Shown: piece after piece, positions 8,184-15,663 of the stretch
Position numbering within the stretch: the first letter of the stretch is position 1
Layout of the letters: each line of letters begins with the position of its first letter
Origin: an uncultured Collinsella sp.
GTDB taxonomy: Bacteria > Actinomycetota > Coriobacteriia > Coriobacteriales > Coriobacteriaceae
Length of the DNA: 33,732 nucleotides
Direction of reading: 5' to 3'
Assembly (NCBI GenBank): GCA_900551815.1
Contig: URXE01000021.1
Location: forward strand, 1-33,732
Made by a program: the position numbers and the translations under genes
The notes under the pieces: model-generated
Seen by the model: the letters and a program-made list of their open reading frames with translations, nothing else
Told to the model about the DNA's origin: nothing
Databases searched by the model: none

Positions 8184-9188
8184 ATGAAAATCAATCACGC
8201 GATTCTGCATATCATGGACTTTGACTCTGCCGTCAACGTCATGAGCCAGCGCGAGCTCGATATCGAGAGTCGTACCGTGCGCAACTTCGTGACCACGCAT
8301 CTGCGCCGCGCACGCACCTCGGCCGACAACAAACGCGCCACGTTTGCCGAGAACTCTGCGTTTGGCGGCGAGCTCAAGGGCTATTTCTTTGGCGAGCGCG
8401 AGTTCGTGGACCTGTCGCAGCAGATTGCGGAGTTTATCTCCTCCGAGCTCACCAAAGCCGAGAAAACCGAGTCCACCGACGTGCTCGTGGCCGATTTTGA
8501 CGACGATGAGGATGCCCGCTGGTTTGCCGTGATGCTGCTGGGCTCCAAGCAGGCTTTTATGCACGAAGTGGGCCGCGAGGAGGGGGAGGTGCGCAACGAC
8601 ATCGCGCGCCACTACGCCATCCTGCCGAACCCCTCGCAAAAGGTGCCGAGCTATGCCATTGTGCGCGCGAGTACCATGGAGATCGGCTACGTGGACAAGA
8701 AGCGCAAGATTGCCGGCGAGGACCGTATGCTTATCCCCGATGGCTTGCTGCAGTGCGACACGGGAGTATCGGGCAAGGAGGTCATCGACACCGTGACGCG
8801 TGTGGTCGAGGAAGTCGCCGAGGAGCACGGTGCCAACACAGCTGTAGCGCTCGCTAAGGTTAAGGCTGCCGTTGCCGAGAAGGTTGAGGATGACGAGGAG
8901 CTGCCGCCTTGGGATATCGTCGACGAGGTCTTTGAGGACGAACCGGTTATCAAGGAGAGCGTGCGCGCGGCACTGACCGAGGAGAAGGTGCCTGAGCGTG
9001 TGCCCGTGGAGCGCAAGCAGGTCGAACGCGCGGCGGTGCGCAATCATAAGATCCGTACCGACACGGGTATCGAAATCAGCTTCCCGGCCGAGATGGGTTC
9101 GAACTCCGAATACATCGAGTTTGTCAACGAGCCCAACGGCCTCATCTCCATCGAGCTCAAAAACATCGGCAGCATCGAGAACCGATAA
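8184..9188 (+). CDS. Nucleoid-associated protein, NdpA/YejK family
   Basis: The sequence fits the YejK/NdpA nucleoid-associated family: MKINHAILHIMDFDSAVNVMS at the start, then a conserved body with LLGSKQAFMHEV and HYAILPNPSQKVPSYAIV. Length is 334 residues, right for the family. Start at 8184 is preferred because homologues begin with a short Met-x-Ile-x-x-Ala-Ile-Leu-His strand; an ATG at 8175 would have no spacing from its GGA. The middle (about 225-290) is acidic and low in complexity, perhaps a linker. Members bind DNA in Gram-negative bacteria, but the role here is unknown. A TATACT box (8140-8145) may be its -10 element. No partner gene is adjacent. Confidence 0.85.
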   Translation: MKINHAILHIMDFDSAVNVMSQRELDIESRTVRNFVTTHLRRARTSADNKRATFAENSAFGGELKGYFFGEREFVDLSQQIAEFISSELTKAEKTESTDVLVADFDDDEDARWFAVMLLGSKQAFMHEVGREEGEVRNDIARHYAILPNPSQKVPSYAIVRASTMEIGYVDKKRKIAGEDRMLIPDGLLQCDTGVSGKEVIDTVTRVVEEVAEEHGANTAVALAKVKAAVAEKVEDDEELPPWDIVDEVFEDEPVIKESVRAALTEEKVPERVPVERKQVERAAVRNHKIRTDTGIEISFPAEMGSNSEYIEFVNEPNGLISIELKNIGSIENR

Positions 9189-9193
9189 GGCTT

Positions 9194-9253
9194 TTAACTT
9201 TTGAATAAAAGTCTGGATAATATTTTGAAGTATACTTTGAAATATAATCCAGA
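9194..9253 (+). promoter_or_regulatory. Promoter and operator of the toxin-antitoxin operon
   Basis: TTTAAC (9194-9199) and GATAAT (9217-9222) are 17 bases apart. Around them lies an AT-rich dyad: TCTGGAT (9213-9219) and ATCCAGA (9247-9253) are exact inverted repeats, with the perfect palindrome AAGTATACTT (9229-9238) centred between them. A second TATAAT is at 9243-9248. Autoregulated toxin-antitoxin operons commonly have such sites. Confidence 0.5.
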
Positions 9254-9272
9254 TTATTTTTTGGAGGTCAAA

Positions 9273-9623
9273 ATGTCCCCACTTGTTCTGGAAAAACCGG
9301 TGTTTACAAAAGACCAGGTTGTTTCTGCTACCGAAGCAAGCAAGTCCTTATCCGCTATTCGTAAACGCGCAAAACGCGCACCTCAGTTCATTGCTGATCA
9401 TAATGATATCGATACCGTGATTATCGACTATGCTGCCTATGAGGAAATGTACGGCGCGCTGCAGTATCTGCGTGAACTTGAGATAAATCGCATCGCTGCG
9501 GATCGAGTCAAGCATGGTCCGCATGAGTTTGTTCCGTTTGAGGACGCCTTAACTGCCGATGAGCTCGCGGAGTTTGAATCGATGGATTCGGACGCGATTC
9601 CCGATGAGGATCTTTTCGAATGA
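9273..9623 (+). CDS. Phd/YefM-like antitoxin
   Basis: 116 residues from the ATG at 9273 (MSPLVLEKP); GGAGG stands 6 bases upstream. A frame extension of 24 residues upstream covers the operator and is unlikely to be translated. Residues about 15-65 (VVSATEASKSLSAIRKRAKRA, then DTVIIDYAAYEEMYGAL) match the Phd/YefM DNA-binding fold: a short strand, helices, then a strand with a Tyr-rich helix. The C-terminal half is acidic, as expected for the toxin-neutralising arm. The stop overlaps the toxin start (ATGA), so the two are translationally coupled. The usual role is to bind the toxin and repress the operon. Confidence 0.85.
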   Translation: MSPLVLEKPVFTKDQVVSATEASKSLSAIRKRAKRAPQFIADHNDIDTVIIDYAAYEEMYGALQYLRELEINRIAADRVKHGPHEFVPFEDALTADELAEFESMDSDAIPDEDLFE

Positions 9624-9964
9624 GCGGGCATTTTATTGTCGGCTTTTTGAATCGAGACGTCGAGAAGGAATATCAAAAACTAGATGGATCCCAGCGCAGG
9701 CTCGTTCGTATTGCCGTCGCAAAATTAAAGACGCGCGCTGATGAAATCGGAACGCCGCTTCACGGCGAGCTCGCCGGCTGCAAAAAGATTAAATGGCGGA
9801 ATGCGGGACTCAGAATGGTTTTCCGAATCCGAGAGGACGGAATGGTTGAGATTGCCGAGATTGTGGCAATAGGGCGGCGCGATCGTTCCGAGGTCTATAA
9901 GACGGCCGTAGGGCGCCTGTCAAAGCAACCCGCCATGGTTGAATACGACGGAACCCTGAGATGA
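9620..9964 (+). CDS. RelE/ParE-superfamily toxin
   Basis: 114 residues; start overlaps the antitoxin stop by four bases. The sequence shows a RelE/ParE core: an N-terminal helix rich in Lys and Arg, GTPLHGELAGCKKIKWRNAGLRMVF (about 47-71), and the closing EIAEIVAIGRRDRSEVYK (about 77-94). Members are ribosome-dependent mRNA endonucleases or gyrase inhibitors; the basic IGRRDRSEVY end is more typical of RelE-like mRNases, but the target is not decided by sequence. Both proteins look intact. A strong terminator follows at 9967, so this is a closed two-gene module. Confidence 0.85.
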   Translation: MSGHFIVGFLNRDVEKEYQKLDGSQRRLVRIAVAKLKTRADEIGTPLHGELAGCKKIKWRNAGLRMVFRIREDGMVEIAEIVAIGRRDRSEVYKTAVGRLSKQPAMVEYDGTLR

Positions 9965-9966
9965 TG

Positions 9967-10001
9967 AAGGCCGAAGTTCCGATGGTGCTTCGGCCTTTTT
10001 T
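9967..10001 (+). terminator. Intrinsic terminator of the toxin-antitoxin operon
   Basis: AAGGCCGAAG and CTTCGGCCTT form a perfect 10-bp stem with an 11-base loop and a run of six T, starting three bases after the toxin stop codon. Confidence 0.92.
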
Positions 10002-10047
10002 GTTTTCGGCTTGGTTGCCGACATTGCGCCGTAGGTTGAGCATACGC

Positions 10048-10157
10048 CAGCGAAAACGCCCCTAGGCGAGCAAGGTGACGCGAAAGAGGAGGGCATTGAC
10101 CTTCTGGTCATGCCCGACGATTGAACGTCAGATTGCCGCCTAGGGGCGTTTGCAGCG
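10048..10157. repeat. Long hairpin element with 5-bp direct repeats (MITE-like)
   Basis: AAACGCCCCTAGGCG (10054-10068) and CGCCTAGGGGCGTTT (10137-10151) are perfect 15-bp inverted repeats. Inside them GCAA pairs with TTGC and TGACG with CGTCA, separated by a GG/GA internal loop. The tip is GGGCATTGACC/GGTCATGCCC with one bulged T and loop TTCT. The direct repeat CAGCG flanks the whole at 10048-10052 and 10153-10157, one base outside each inverted end. This could be a miniature inverted-repeat element with a target duplication, or a structured RNA. It lies between two convergent genes and contains no reading frame of note. Confidence 0.6.
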
Positions 10158-10164
10158 TCGGGTC

Positions 10165-10192
10165 GTTACGGCGTTTGGTAAAACGCCGTAAC
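10165..10192 (-). terminator. Perfect hairpin after dapH
   Basis: GTTACGGCGTTT and AAACGCCGTAAC form a 12-bp perfect stem with loop GGTA, two bases beyond the dapH stop. No T-run follows on either strand, so it may stabilise the transcript end rather than end transcription by itself. Confidence 0.5.
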
Positions 10193-10194
10193 TA

Positions 10195-10914
10195 TTAAAG
10201 CTGGCGCAGGCCCTCCTCGAGGCCGGTCTTGCTGTCGGTCTTCTCGTCGCGCATCTTGATAACGCGGGCGGGGACACCGGCCACGACGGCGCCGGCGGGG
10301 ACGTCCTCGACGCATACGGCACCGGCAGCCACGACGGCGCCCTTGCCCACGCGCACGCCCTCCAGGACCACGGCGTTGGCGCCAATCATGACATCGTCCT
10401 CGATGATGACGGGCGTGGCGCTCGCGGGCTCAACGACGCCTGCCAGCACGGTGCCGGCGCCGATGTGGCAGTTCTTGCCCACGGTTGCGCGGCCGCCCAG
10501 GACGGCGCCCATATCAATCATAGAGCCCTCGCCGATAATGGAGCCGATGTTGATGATGGCGCCCATCATGATGACGGCGCGGTCGCCGATCTCGACGCGG
10601 TCGCGGATGATCGCGCCCGGCTCGATGCGGGCATTGATGCCCTTAAGGTCGAGCATGGGGACGGCGGAGTTGCGACAGTCGTTCTCCACATCGTAGTAGT
10701 CGATGGAGTCGGCATTGGCATCGAGGATGGCCTTGAGCTCATCCCAGTCGCCAAAGACGGTCTTGCCACGACGGCCGCCGTAGACATGTGCGTCGCCCCA
10801 GGCAACCTTCATGCCGGGCTTCTCGCGCACATGCAGCTTGACGGGCGTCTTTTTAGGCGCGGTGGCGATGTAGTTGATAATCTCCTGTGCATCCATCTCG
10901 GCTGCGTTGCTCAT
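10195..10914 (-). CDS. dapH: Tetrahydrodipicolinate N-acetyltransferase
   Basis: Acetylates 2,3,4,5-tetrahydrodipicolinate with acetyl-CoA, committing the DAP/lysine route to acetylated intermediates. 239 residues from the ATG at 10914, with AAAGGAGAGG upstream. The N-terminal part (to about 90, with KTPVKLHVREKPG) is the DapH-specific domain. The rest is a left-handed beta-helix of hexapeptide repeats such as IEPGAIIRDRVEIGDRAVIM, IGEGSMIDMGAVLGG and VGKNCHIGAGTVLAG, with the extra loop VVEPASATPV typical of DapH. It is last in the lysA-dapA/dapB/dapH operon, 39 bases after dapB. The acetyl- rather than succinyl-type assignment rests on this N-terminal domain and overall length. Confidence 0.93.
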   Translation of the reverse strand: MSNAAEMDAQEIINYIATAPKKTPVKLHVREKPGMKVAWGDAHVYGGRRGKTVFGDWDELKAILDANADSIDYYDVENDCRNSAVPMLDLKGINARIEPGAIIRDRVEIGDRAVIMMGAIINIGSIIGEGSMIDMGAVLGGRATVGKNCHIGAGTVLAGVVEPASATPVIIEDDVMIGANAVVLEGVRVGKGAVVAAGAVCVEDVPAGAVVAGVPARVIKMRDEKTDSKTGLEEGLRQL

Positions 10915-10953
10915 TTGCTACCTCTCCTTTGGGTGGATTCGGTTGATACCTGG

Positions 10954-11694
10954 TTAGGCAAACATGACCTGGTCGAACGTATAGAAGCCGGGTTCGCGGG
11001 TGACGAGCTTCTGCGCGGCTGCCAAGGCGCCGTTGACAAAGATCTGACGGCTCGTGGCACGGTGTGTGAGTGTGACCTCCTCGTCCTGGCCAAAGAAGCT
11101 TACCTCGTGCACGCCGGCGACGGTGCCGCCGCGCAGCGAGTGCATGCCGATTTCCTTGGAGTCGCGCACGCCGCACATGCCCTCGCGTCCGTAGACGGGG
11201 TGGTAGCCTGCCTCGGGCTCGGCCTCGACTACGGCGTCGAGCAGCAGCTTGGCGGTGCCGCTGGGGGCGTCGACCTTTTGGTTGTGGTGAGTCTCGACAA
11301 TCTCACAGTCAAAGCCGGGCAGCTCACGCGTGGCCTGGGCCACTAGATGGCGCAGGGCTGCGATGCCGATGGAGTAATTGCCGGAGTGCATGACGCGGAC
11401 GTTCTGACCCAGCTCGCGCAGGCGGTCCATCTGCTCGGGCGTATAGCCCGTGGTGCCGGAAACGAGTGCGGTGCCCGTGCGCTCGACATAGGCGACAACG
11501 GCGTCAAAGGTCACGACGTTCGAGAAGTCGATGATGACGTCGGCCGCCGGGGCGCTCTCGAGCTCGGTCAGATCAAAGCCAATCTGCGCGACAATATCAA
11601 AAACGGGCTGACCGGCGGCGTCGACAACGTCCTCGGCGGTAGTGCGGATGAGCGAGCCCATGCGGCCCGTTCCCATAATGACGGTCTTAATCAA
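10954..11694 (-). CDS. dapB: 4-hydroxy-tetrahydrodipicolinate reductase
   Basis: Reduces the DapA product to tetrahydrodipicolinate with NAD(P)H. 246 residues, standard for DapB. The start is a TTG at 11694 (MIKTVIMGTG) lying inside the last codons of dapA, eight bases of overlap, with GGGAG nine bases upstream. The nucleotide-binding GTGRMGSLI is at 8-16, VIIDFSN at about 53, SGTTGY near 79, and the catalytic ETHHNQKVDAPSGTAK is complete near 134-149 (His-His, Lys, Ser-Gly-Thr). The overlap implies translational coupling to dapA. Confidence 0.95.
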   Translation of the reverse strand: MIKTVIMGTGRMGSLIRTTAEDVVDAAGQPVFDIVAQIGFDLTELESAPAADVIIDFSNVVTFDAVVAYVERTGTALVSGTTGYTPEQMDRLRELGQNVRVMHSGNYSIGIAALRHLVAQATRELPGFDCEIVETHHNQKVDAPSGTAKLLLDAVVEAEPEAGYHPVYGREGMCGVRDSKEIGMHSLRGGTVAGVHEVSFFGQDEEVTLTHRATSRQIFVNGALAAAQKLVTREPGFYTFDQVMFA

Positions 11695-13996
11695 GCAGAC
11701 CAGCTCCCTTCAGGGCATCGGTAAGTGCGGCGCGCGTGTCGTTGGCCATGGGGCATAGCGGCATGCGGTAGTTTGCCTCGATCATACCCATCTGAGCGAG
11801 CGCTTCTTTAACGGGGATGGGGTTGACCTCACCAAAGAGGGCGTTGATAAGCGGCTGGCTGGCAATCTGGATATCGCGGGCACGTGCCACGTCACCGTCC
11901 AGATAAGCGCGGCACATGTCATGCACGAGCTGCGGCTGAACATCGGCCCACACGCTGATGGTGCCCGAGGCGCCCAGGCTCATGAGCGGCACGGTAAGCG
12001 CGTCCTCGCCTGAGTACATGCGGAAGTCATCGGACAGCAGGTGGGCGATCTTGGCCGCGTAGGCGACGTTGCCCGAGGCTTCCTTAATACCCATGATGTT
12101 GGGGTGCGCGGCCAAGCGCTCTACGTTGCGCTCGCTGATGCCGCAGCCGCAGCGGCCGGGGATGTTGTACAGGATGCAGGGGATGTCCACGGCGTCGGCG
12201 ACGGTCTTAAAGTGCTGATAGATACCCTCTTCATTGGACTTGTTGTAGTAGGGGGTAATGAGCAGCAGGCCATCGGCGCCCAAGCCCTGGTAGGTGAGCG
12301 ACTTGGTGAGCATGGTTTGCGTGGAGTTGGAGCCCGAACCGGCGATGACGGGGACGCGTCCTGCAACTTGCTTGACCACGGCGGCGACAACGGAGTTGTC
12401 CTCGTCATCGGTCATCGTGGCGCTCTCGCCGGTGGTGCCCAGGGTGAGGATGGCGTCGGTGCCGTTTTGCAGGTGGAAATCGATAAGGCGCTCGAGTGCG
12501 TCAAAGTCGACACTGCCGTCCTTTTTAAATGGCGTAACAAGGGCGACGATTGAGCCCTCGAGATTGCGGATGTCCATGTTCTTCTCCTTCGCGTCCGCGA
12601 TCTGGATGCGTTTGTTCCATTGGGCGGCGACGGCCAGGCGCTCGTCTTGTGCGCGACGGCGGGCGCTTTCGGCGCGCGACTTGGCCAGCAGCTCGCGGCC
12701 GCTCGGCAGCACGTCGAGCGTGGCAAAGTAATCGCCCGGGCGCTCAGCACGGCGGATGAGGTCGGCCGAGCCATCGGGGCGCAGCAGGACCTCGGCGGAG
12801 CGTAGACGTCCGTTGTAGTTGTAGCCCATGGAGTAGCCATGCGCGCCGGTATCGTGGATCACAAGCAGGTCGCCCATGTCGATATGCGGCAGCTCGCGAT
12901 CGATGGCGAACTTGTCGTTGTTCTCGCACAGATTGCCCGTGATGTCGTAGGTGTTCGTGACGGGTGCCGCGGTCTTGTCAGGGCCACCCGGCTGTCCCAT
13001 CACCGTAATGTGGTGGTAAGCGCCATACATGGCAGGACGGATCAGATCGACGGCGCTTGCGTCGACACCGATATAGTCCTTGTAGATCTGCTTCTCGTGG
13101 ATGGCCTTGGTGACCAAGCAGCCGTAGGGGCCCATCATAAAGCGACCCATCTCGGTGCAGATGGCCACATCGCCCATGCCAGCGGGGACCAGAATCTCGT
13201 CGTAGGCTGCGTGTACGCCCTCGCCGATGGCGTGGATGTCGTTAGCCTGCTGCTCGGGCAGATAGGGGATACCGACGCCGCCGGACAGATTGATAAAGGC
13301 GACGTGTGCGCCGGTCTCACGTTCCAGGCGCGCGGCAAGCTCAAAGAGGATGCGCGCGAGCTTGGGATAGTAGTCGTTAGTGACGGTGTTACTGGCAAGG
13401 AAGGCATGGATGCCAAAATTCTCGGCGCCCTTGGCCTTGAGCATGCGGAAAGCCTCAAAGAGCTGCTCGGTGGTCATGCCGTACTTGGAGTCGCCGGGGT
13501 TGTCCATAATGCCGTTAGAGAGCTGGAACAGGCCGCCCGGGTTAAAACGGCAGCTTACCGTCTTGGGAATGGGGCCCGCGACGCGCTCAAAGAACTCGAT
13601 ATGGCTGATGTCGTCAAAGTTGACGATGGCGCCCAGTTTATCTGCAAGGGCAAAATCCGCCGCCGGCGTGTCGTTGGACGAGAACATGATATCGTGTCCC
13701 GTGATACCCAGCGAGCGGGCGATCATGAGCTCGGTATAGCTCGAGCAATCGCAGCCGCAGCCGTATTCGTTGAGAATGGAGATGAGCGCCGGGTTGGGAT
13801 TGGCCTTGACGGCAAAGTATTCCTTAAAGCCCGGGTTCCATGCAAAGGCATCGCGCACCTCTTGCATGTTGCGGCGGATGCCCGCCTCGTCGTATAGATG
13901 AAACGGCGTGGGGAACTGCTCGACGATATGCTCGAGCGTTTCCTTGTCCACAAACGGCTGCTTGGCCGCATATGCCTCGTTGGGGGTCAATGCCAT
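11687..13996 (-). CDS. Diaminopimelate decarboxylase fused in frame to dihydrodipicolinate synthase
   Basis: One 769-residue open frame holds two complete enzymes, lysA then dapA. The N-terminal part (to about 433) is LysA: PLP lysine Lys64 in EYFAVKANPNP, SCRFNPGG, NLSGGVGIPY, CTEMGRFMMGP, and the substrate motif CENNDKFA with HDTGAHGYSMGYNYNGRLR. A charged 40-residue linker follows (SRAESARRRAQDERLAVAAQ). DapA begins at residue 474 (MDIRNLEGSIVALVTPF, ATG at 12577) and shows TTGESATM, the catalytic Tyr in YNIPGRCG and the Schiff-base lysine in GIKEASGN. DapA has its own good ribosome binding site (AAGGAG, 7 bases before that ATG), so it can be made as a separate 296-residue protein, while readthrough from lysA would give a bifunctional chain. 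First in a lysine-riboswitch operon. Confidence 0.85.
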   Translation of the reverse strand: MALTPNEAYAAKQPFVDKETLEHIVEQFPTPFHLYDEAGIRRNMQEVRDAFAWNPGFKEYFAVKANPNPALISILNEYGCGCDCSSYTELMIARSLGITGHDIMFSSNDTPAADFALADKLGAIVNFDDISHIEFFERVAGPIPKTVSCRFNPGGLFQLSNGIMDNPGDSKYGMTTEQLFEAFRMLKAKGAENFGIHAFLASNTVTNDYYPKLARILFELAARLERETGAHVAFINLSGGVGIPYLPEQQANDIHAIGEGVHAAYDEILVPAGMGDVAICTEMGRFMMGPYGCLVTKAIHEKQIYKDYIGVDASAVDLIRPAMYGAYHHITVMGQPGGPDKTAAPVTNTYDITGNLCENNDKFAIDRELPHIDMGDLLVIHDTGAHGYSMGYNYNGRLRSAEVLLRPDGSADLIRRAERPGDYFATLDVLPSGRELLAKSRAESARRRAQDERLAVAAQWNKRIQIADAKEKNMDIRNLEGSIVALVTPFKKDGSVDFDALERLIDFHLQNGTDAILTLGTTGESATMTDDEDNSVVAAVVKQVAGRVPVIAGSGSNSTQTMLTKSLTYQGLGADGLLLITPYYNKSNEEGIYQHFKTVADAVDIPCILYNIPGRCGCGISERNVERLAAHPNIMGIKEASGNVAYAAKIAHLLSDDFRMYSGEDALTVPLMSLGASGTISVWADVQPQLVHDMCRAYLDGDVARARDIQIASQPLINALFGEVNPIPVKEALAQMGMIEANYRMPLCPMANDTRAALTDALKGAGLLD

Positions 13997-14009
13997 GTCC
14001 CGTAAACCT

Positions 14010-14074
14010 CGCTATCCAGACGGCGCCATCTGCGCATCGAATCCGCATAGCGTGGACCCAATGTCCGGATAGCG
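14010..14074 (-). promoter_or_regulatory. Expression platform of the lysine riboswitch
   Basis: On the minus strand CGCTATCCGGAC (14074-14063) pairs with GTCTGGATAGCG (14021-14010), a 12-bp stem with one G-U pair. It ends right before AGG of the GAGG site that serves lysA. A competing short hairpin, GGAC/GTCC, overlaps its left arm. No T-run follows the long stem, so control of ribosome access is more likely than termination; which state lysine favours cannot be read here. Confidence 0.6.
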
Positions 14075-14090
14075 CTCCCGCATTGCTGCA

Positions 14091-14224
14091 GACAGTCCTG
14101 CGGGTGTTTCCCGCAGGCCCACCAGGCTGTTCGTGCCCGAAAAACCCAGTTCGGCGGGTTTCGCCTCCCCGCGGGGTCAAAGCCTGCCGGCTCGCCCGCG
14201 GTTCTTCGTGCCCGCGCCTCTATC
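14091..14224 (-). promoter_or_regulatory. Lysine riboswitch aptamer (L box)
   Basis: Read on the minus strand. GATAG (14224-14220) pairs with CTGTC (14095-14091) as P1. The conserved AGAGGCGCG follows. A long CCGCGGG/CCCGCGG helix forms P2, with GAGCCGGCAGGC in its loop region. AAACCC-GCCGAACT-GGGTTT forms P3. A short CAG/CTG-type helix follows as P4, and CCTGCGGG/CCCGCAGG is a perfect 8-bp P5. This is the five-helix order of the L box, with the family's AGAGG, GAGCC, GCCGAA and CTGTC signatures. It stands upstream of the lysA-dapA-dapB-dapH operon, which fits feedback by lysine. Confidence 0.87.
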
Positions 14225-14252
14225 AAGTGGTAACGACCCTACCACGTTGCAC

Positions 14253-14281
14253 TTTACCAAACAAGAGTATTCGTATATAAC
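14253..14281 (+). promoter_or_regulatory. Possible promoter of the M20D amidohydrolase gene
   Basis: TTTACC (14253-14258) and TATAAC (14276-14281) are 17 bases apart, matching 4 and 5 of 6 consensus bases. This AT-rich patch between the riboswitch and the amidohydrolase gene probably also holds the divergent lysA promoter. The remaining leader (14282-14362) shows nothing I recognise. Confidence 0.45.
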
Positions 14282-14375
14282 GTTTAAAAAATGCAGGGAT
14301 ATGCTAGAAACAAGGGCGTCACAATTCTGCATCACAATACTGTGCGAATGGATATGCCCCATGAAAGGATCCTTT

Positions 14376-15563
14376 ATGACCGAGCTCCAAGAACTTCGTC
14401 GCTATCGTCGCGACCTGCATCGCATTCCGGAGCTCGATTTCGATCTTCCTCAAACTATAGCCTATATCGAAGGCGTGCTGGCACCGCTTGCTTGCGAGGT
14501 GACCCATCCCTGCCCCAGCTGTGTTTGTGCTTTCTTCGACGCTGGCACGGGCGCCGCGCATGCTACGGCGATTCGCGCCGATATGGACGCGCTGCCCATC
14601 GCGGAGGCGACGGGTGCGGCCTTTGCCTCGACGCATCCCGGAAAGATGCACGCTTGCGGACACGATGGACACATGGCCATGGCACTTGCAGCGGCAACCT
14701 TTGTCGATCGCACGATTCGTGAGCAGCCGGGTGCCATCAAGCGCAACGTGCTCTTTGTGTTCCAGCCTGCCGAGGAGACGACCGGTGGCGCCAAGACAGT
14801 TTGTGAGAGCGGGGTGTTTGAGCGCTACGGGGCGGACCGTGTCTTCGGGTTCCACGTATGGCCCGACCTGCCTGCGAACACGTTGGCGAGCTGCTCCGGT
14901 CCATTGCTGGCGCGCTCGAGTGAAACGCATGTGCACATCCACGGGACAAGCATCCATATCGCCAAGACCTATGGTGTGCCGGTTGAGGAGTCCCACGATG
15001 CCGCGTTGGCGGCAGCGAAGTTTTTGGTTGCCGAGCGCGAGCTGATGGACGAGTTGGGCGCCGATGAACCCTGCATTGGTAAGTTCGGCCTGCTGCAGGC
15101 CGGTACCGTCTGCAATGTGGTGGCGGGGGAGGCCCATGTTGCCGGCAGCTTGCGTGTGTTTACGGACGGCATGTTCGACCGTGCACGCGAGGGTGTGCGC
15201 CGCGTGCTTGATGAGGCATGCGCTGCAACGGGCTGCACGTACGATCTCGACTTTGCCGAGGGCTATCCGCCGGTCGACAACGACCCTGAGTTATTTGCCC
15301 GAATCGCGCCTGCTCTGCCCGAGTTACAGCTCGTGGACGAGCCGCTGCTGATTGCCGAGGACTTCGCCTTCTATCAGCGCCATCTGCCAGGCGTGTTCTT
15401 CCTGCTGGGCACGGGCGTTCCTGTCAGTCGGGATAATCCGAGCGACACCGAGGGCTGTCCCGCCTATGCCACGAGTGCCCTGCATACTGATACTATGCTC
15501 TTTGACGAGGAAATCCTACTCAAGGGCCTCGATGTCTACAAACGATTGCTTTTGCTTGGTTAG
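14376..15563 (+). CDS. M20D amidohydrolase, candidate N-acetyldiaminopimelate deacetylase
   Basis: 395 residues from the ATG at 14376 (MTELQELRRYRRDLHRIPE), with AAAGGA seven bases upstream. The opening RRDLHRIPELDF, the metal-binding IRADMDALPI, the MHACGHDGH motif with Cys94 and His96, and Glu133-Glu134 in QPAEETTGGA place it in the M20D group of two-metal deacylases (aminoacylase, hippuricase, N-acetyl-DAP deacetylase). No signal peptide. It is divergent from, and adjacent to, the riboswitch-controlled lysA-dapA-dapB-dapH operon, and DapH creates the need for exactly such a deacetylase; that is the basis of the proposed role. A general N-acyl amino acid hydrolase is the alternative. Confidence 0.8.
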   Translation: MTELQELRRYRRDLHRIPELDFDLPQTIAYIEGVLAPLACEVTHPCPSCVCAFFDAGTGAAHATAIRADMDALPIAEATGAAFASTHPGKMHACGHDGHMAMALAAATFVDRTIREQPGAIKRNVLFVFQPAEETTGGAKTVCESGVFERYGADRVFGFHVWPDLPANTLASCSGPLLARSSETHVHIHGTSIHIAKTYGVPVEESHDAALAAAKFLVAERELMDELGADEPCIGKFGLLQAGTVCNVVAGEAHVAGSLRVFTDGMFDRAREGVRRVLDEACAATGCTYDLDFAEGYPPVDNDPELFARIAPALPELQLVDEPLLIAEDFAFYQRHLPGVFFLLGTGVPVSRDNPSDTEGCPAYATSALHTDTMLFDEEILLKGLDVYKRLLLLG

Positions 15564-15606
15564 TCGACGGGGATGTATCTTCTCGAAAATACGAACTAAT
15601 GTACGA

Positions 15607-15652
15607 TATAATAGAGATGTAACTCTATAGAAACGTTTGACGTTATTAACGT
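15607..15652 (+). promoter_or_regulatory. Promoter and two palindromes upstream of the higB remnant
   Basis: A perfect TATAAT (15607-15612) overlaps the dyad ATAGAG-ATGTAA-CTCTAT (15611-15628). A second palindrome, ACGTTA-T-TAACGT, lies at 15640-15652. A -35 is not convincing. The sites are placed as HigA operators would be, so autorepression is likely. Confidence 0.5.
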
Positions 15653-15663
15653 AAGGCGATACT

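Noticed and set aside
13997..14300. T-box or tRNA in the region upstream of lysA
   Set aside because: The five-helix order and AGAGG, GAGCC, GCCGAA and CTGTC signals fit the lysine riboswitch; there is no T-box sequence and no cloverleaf.
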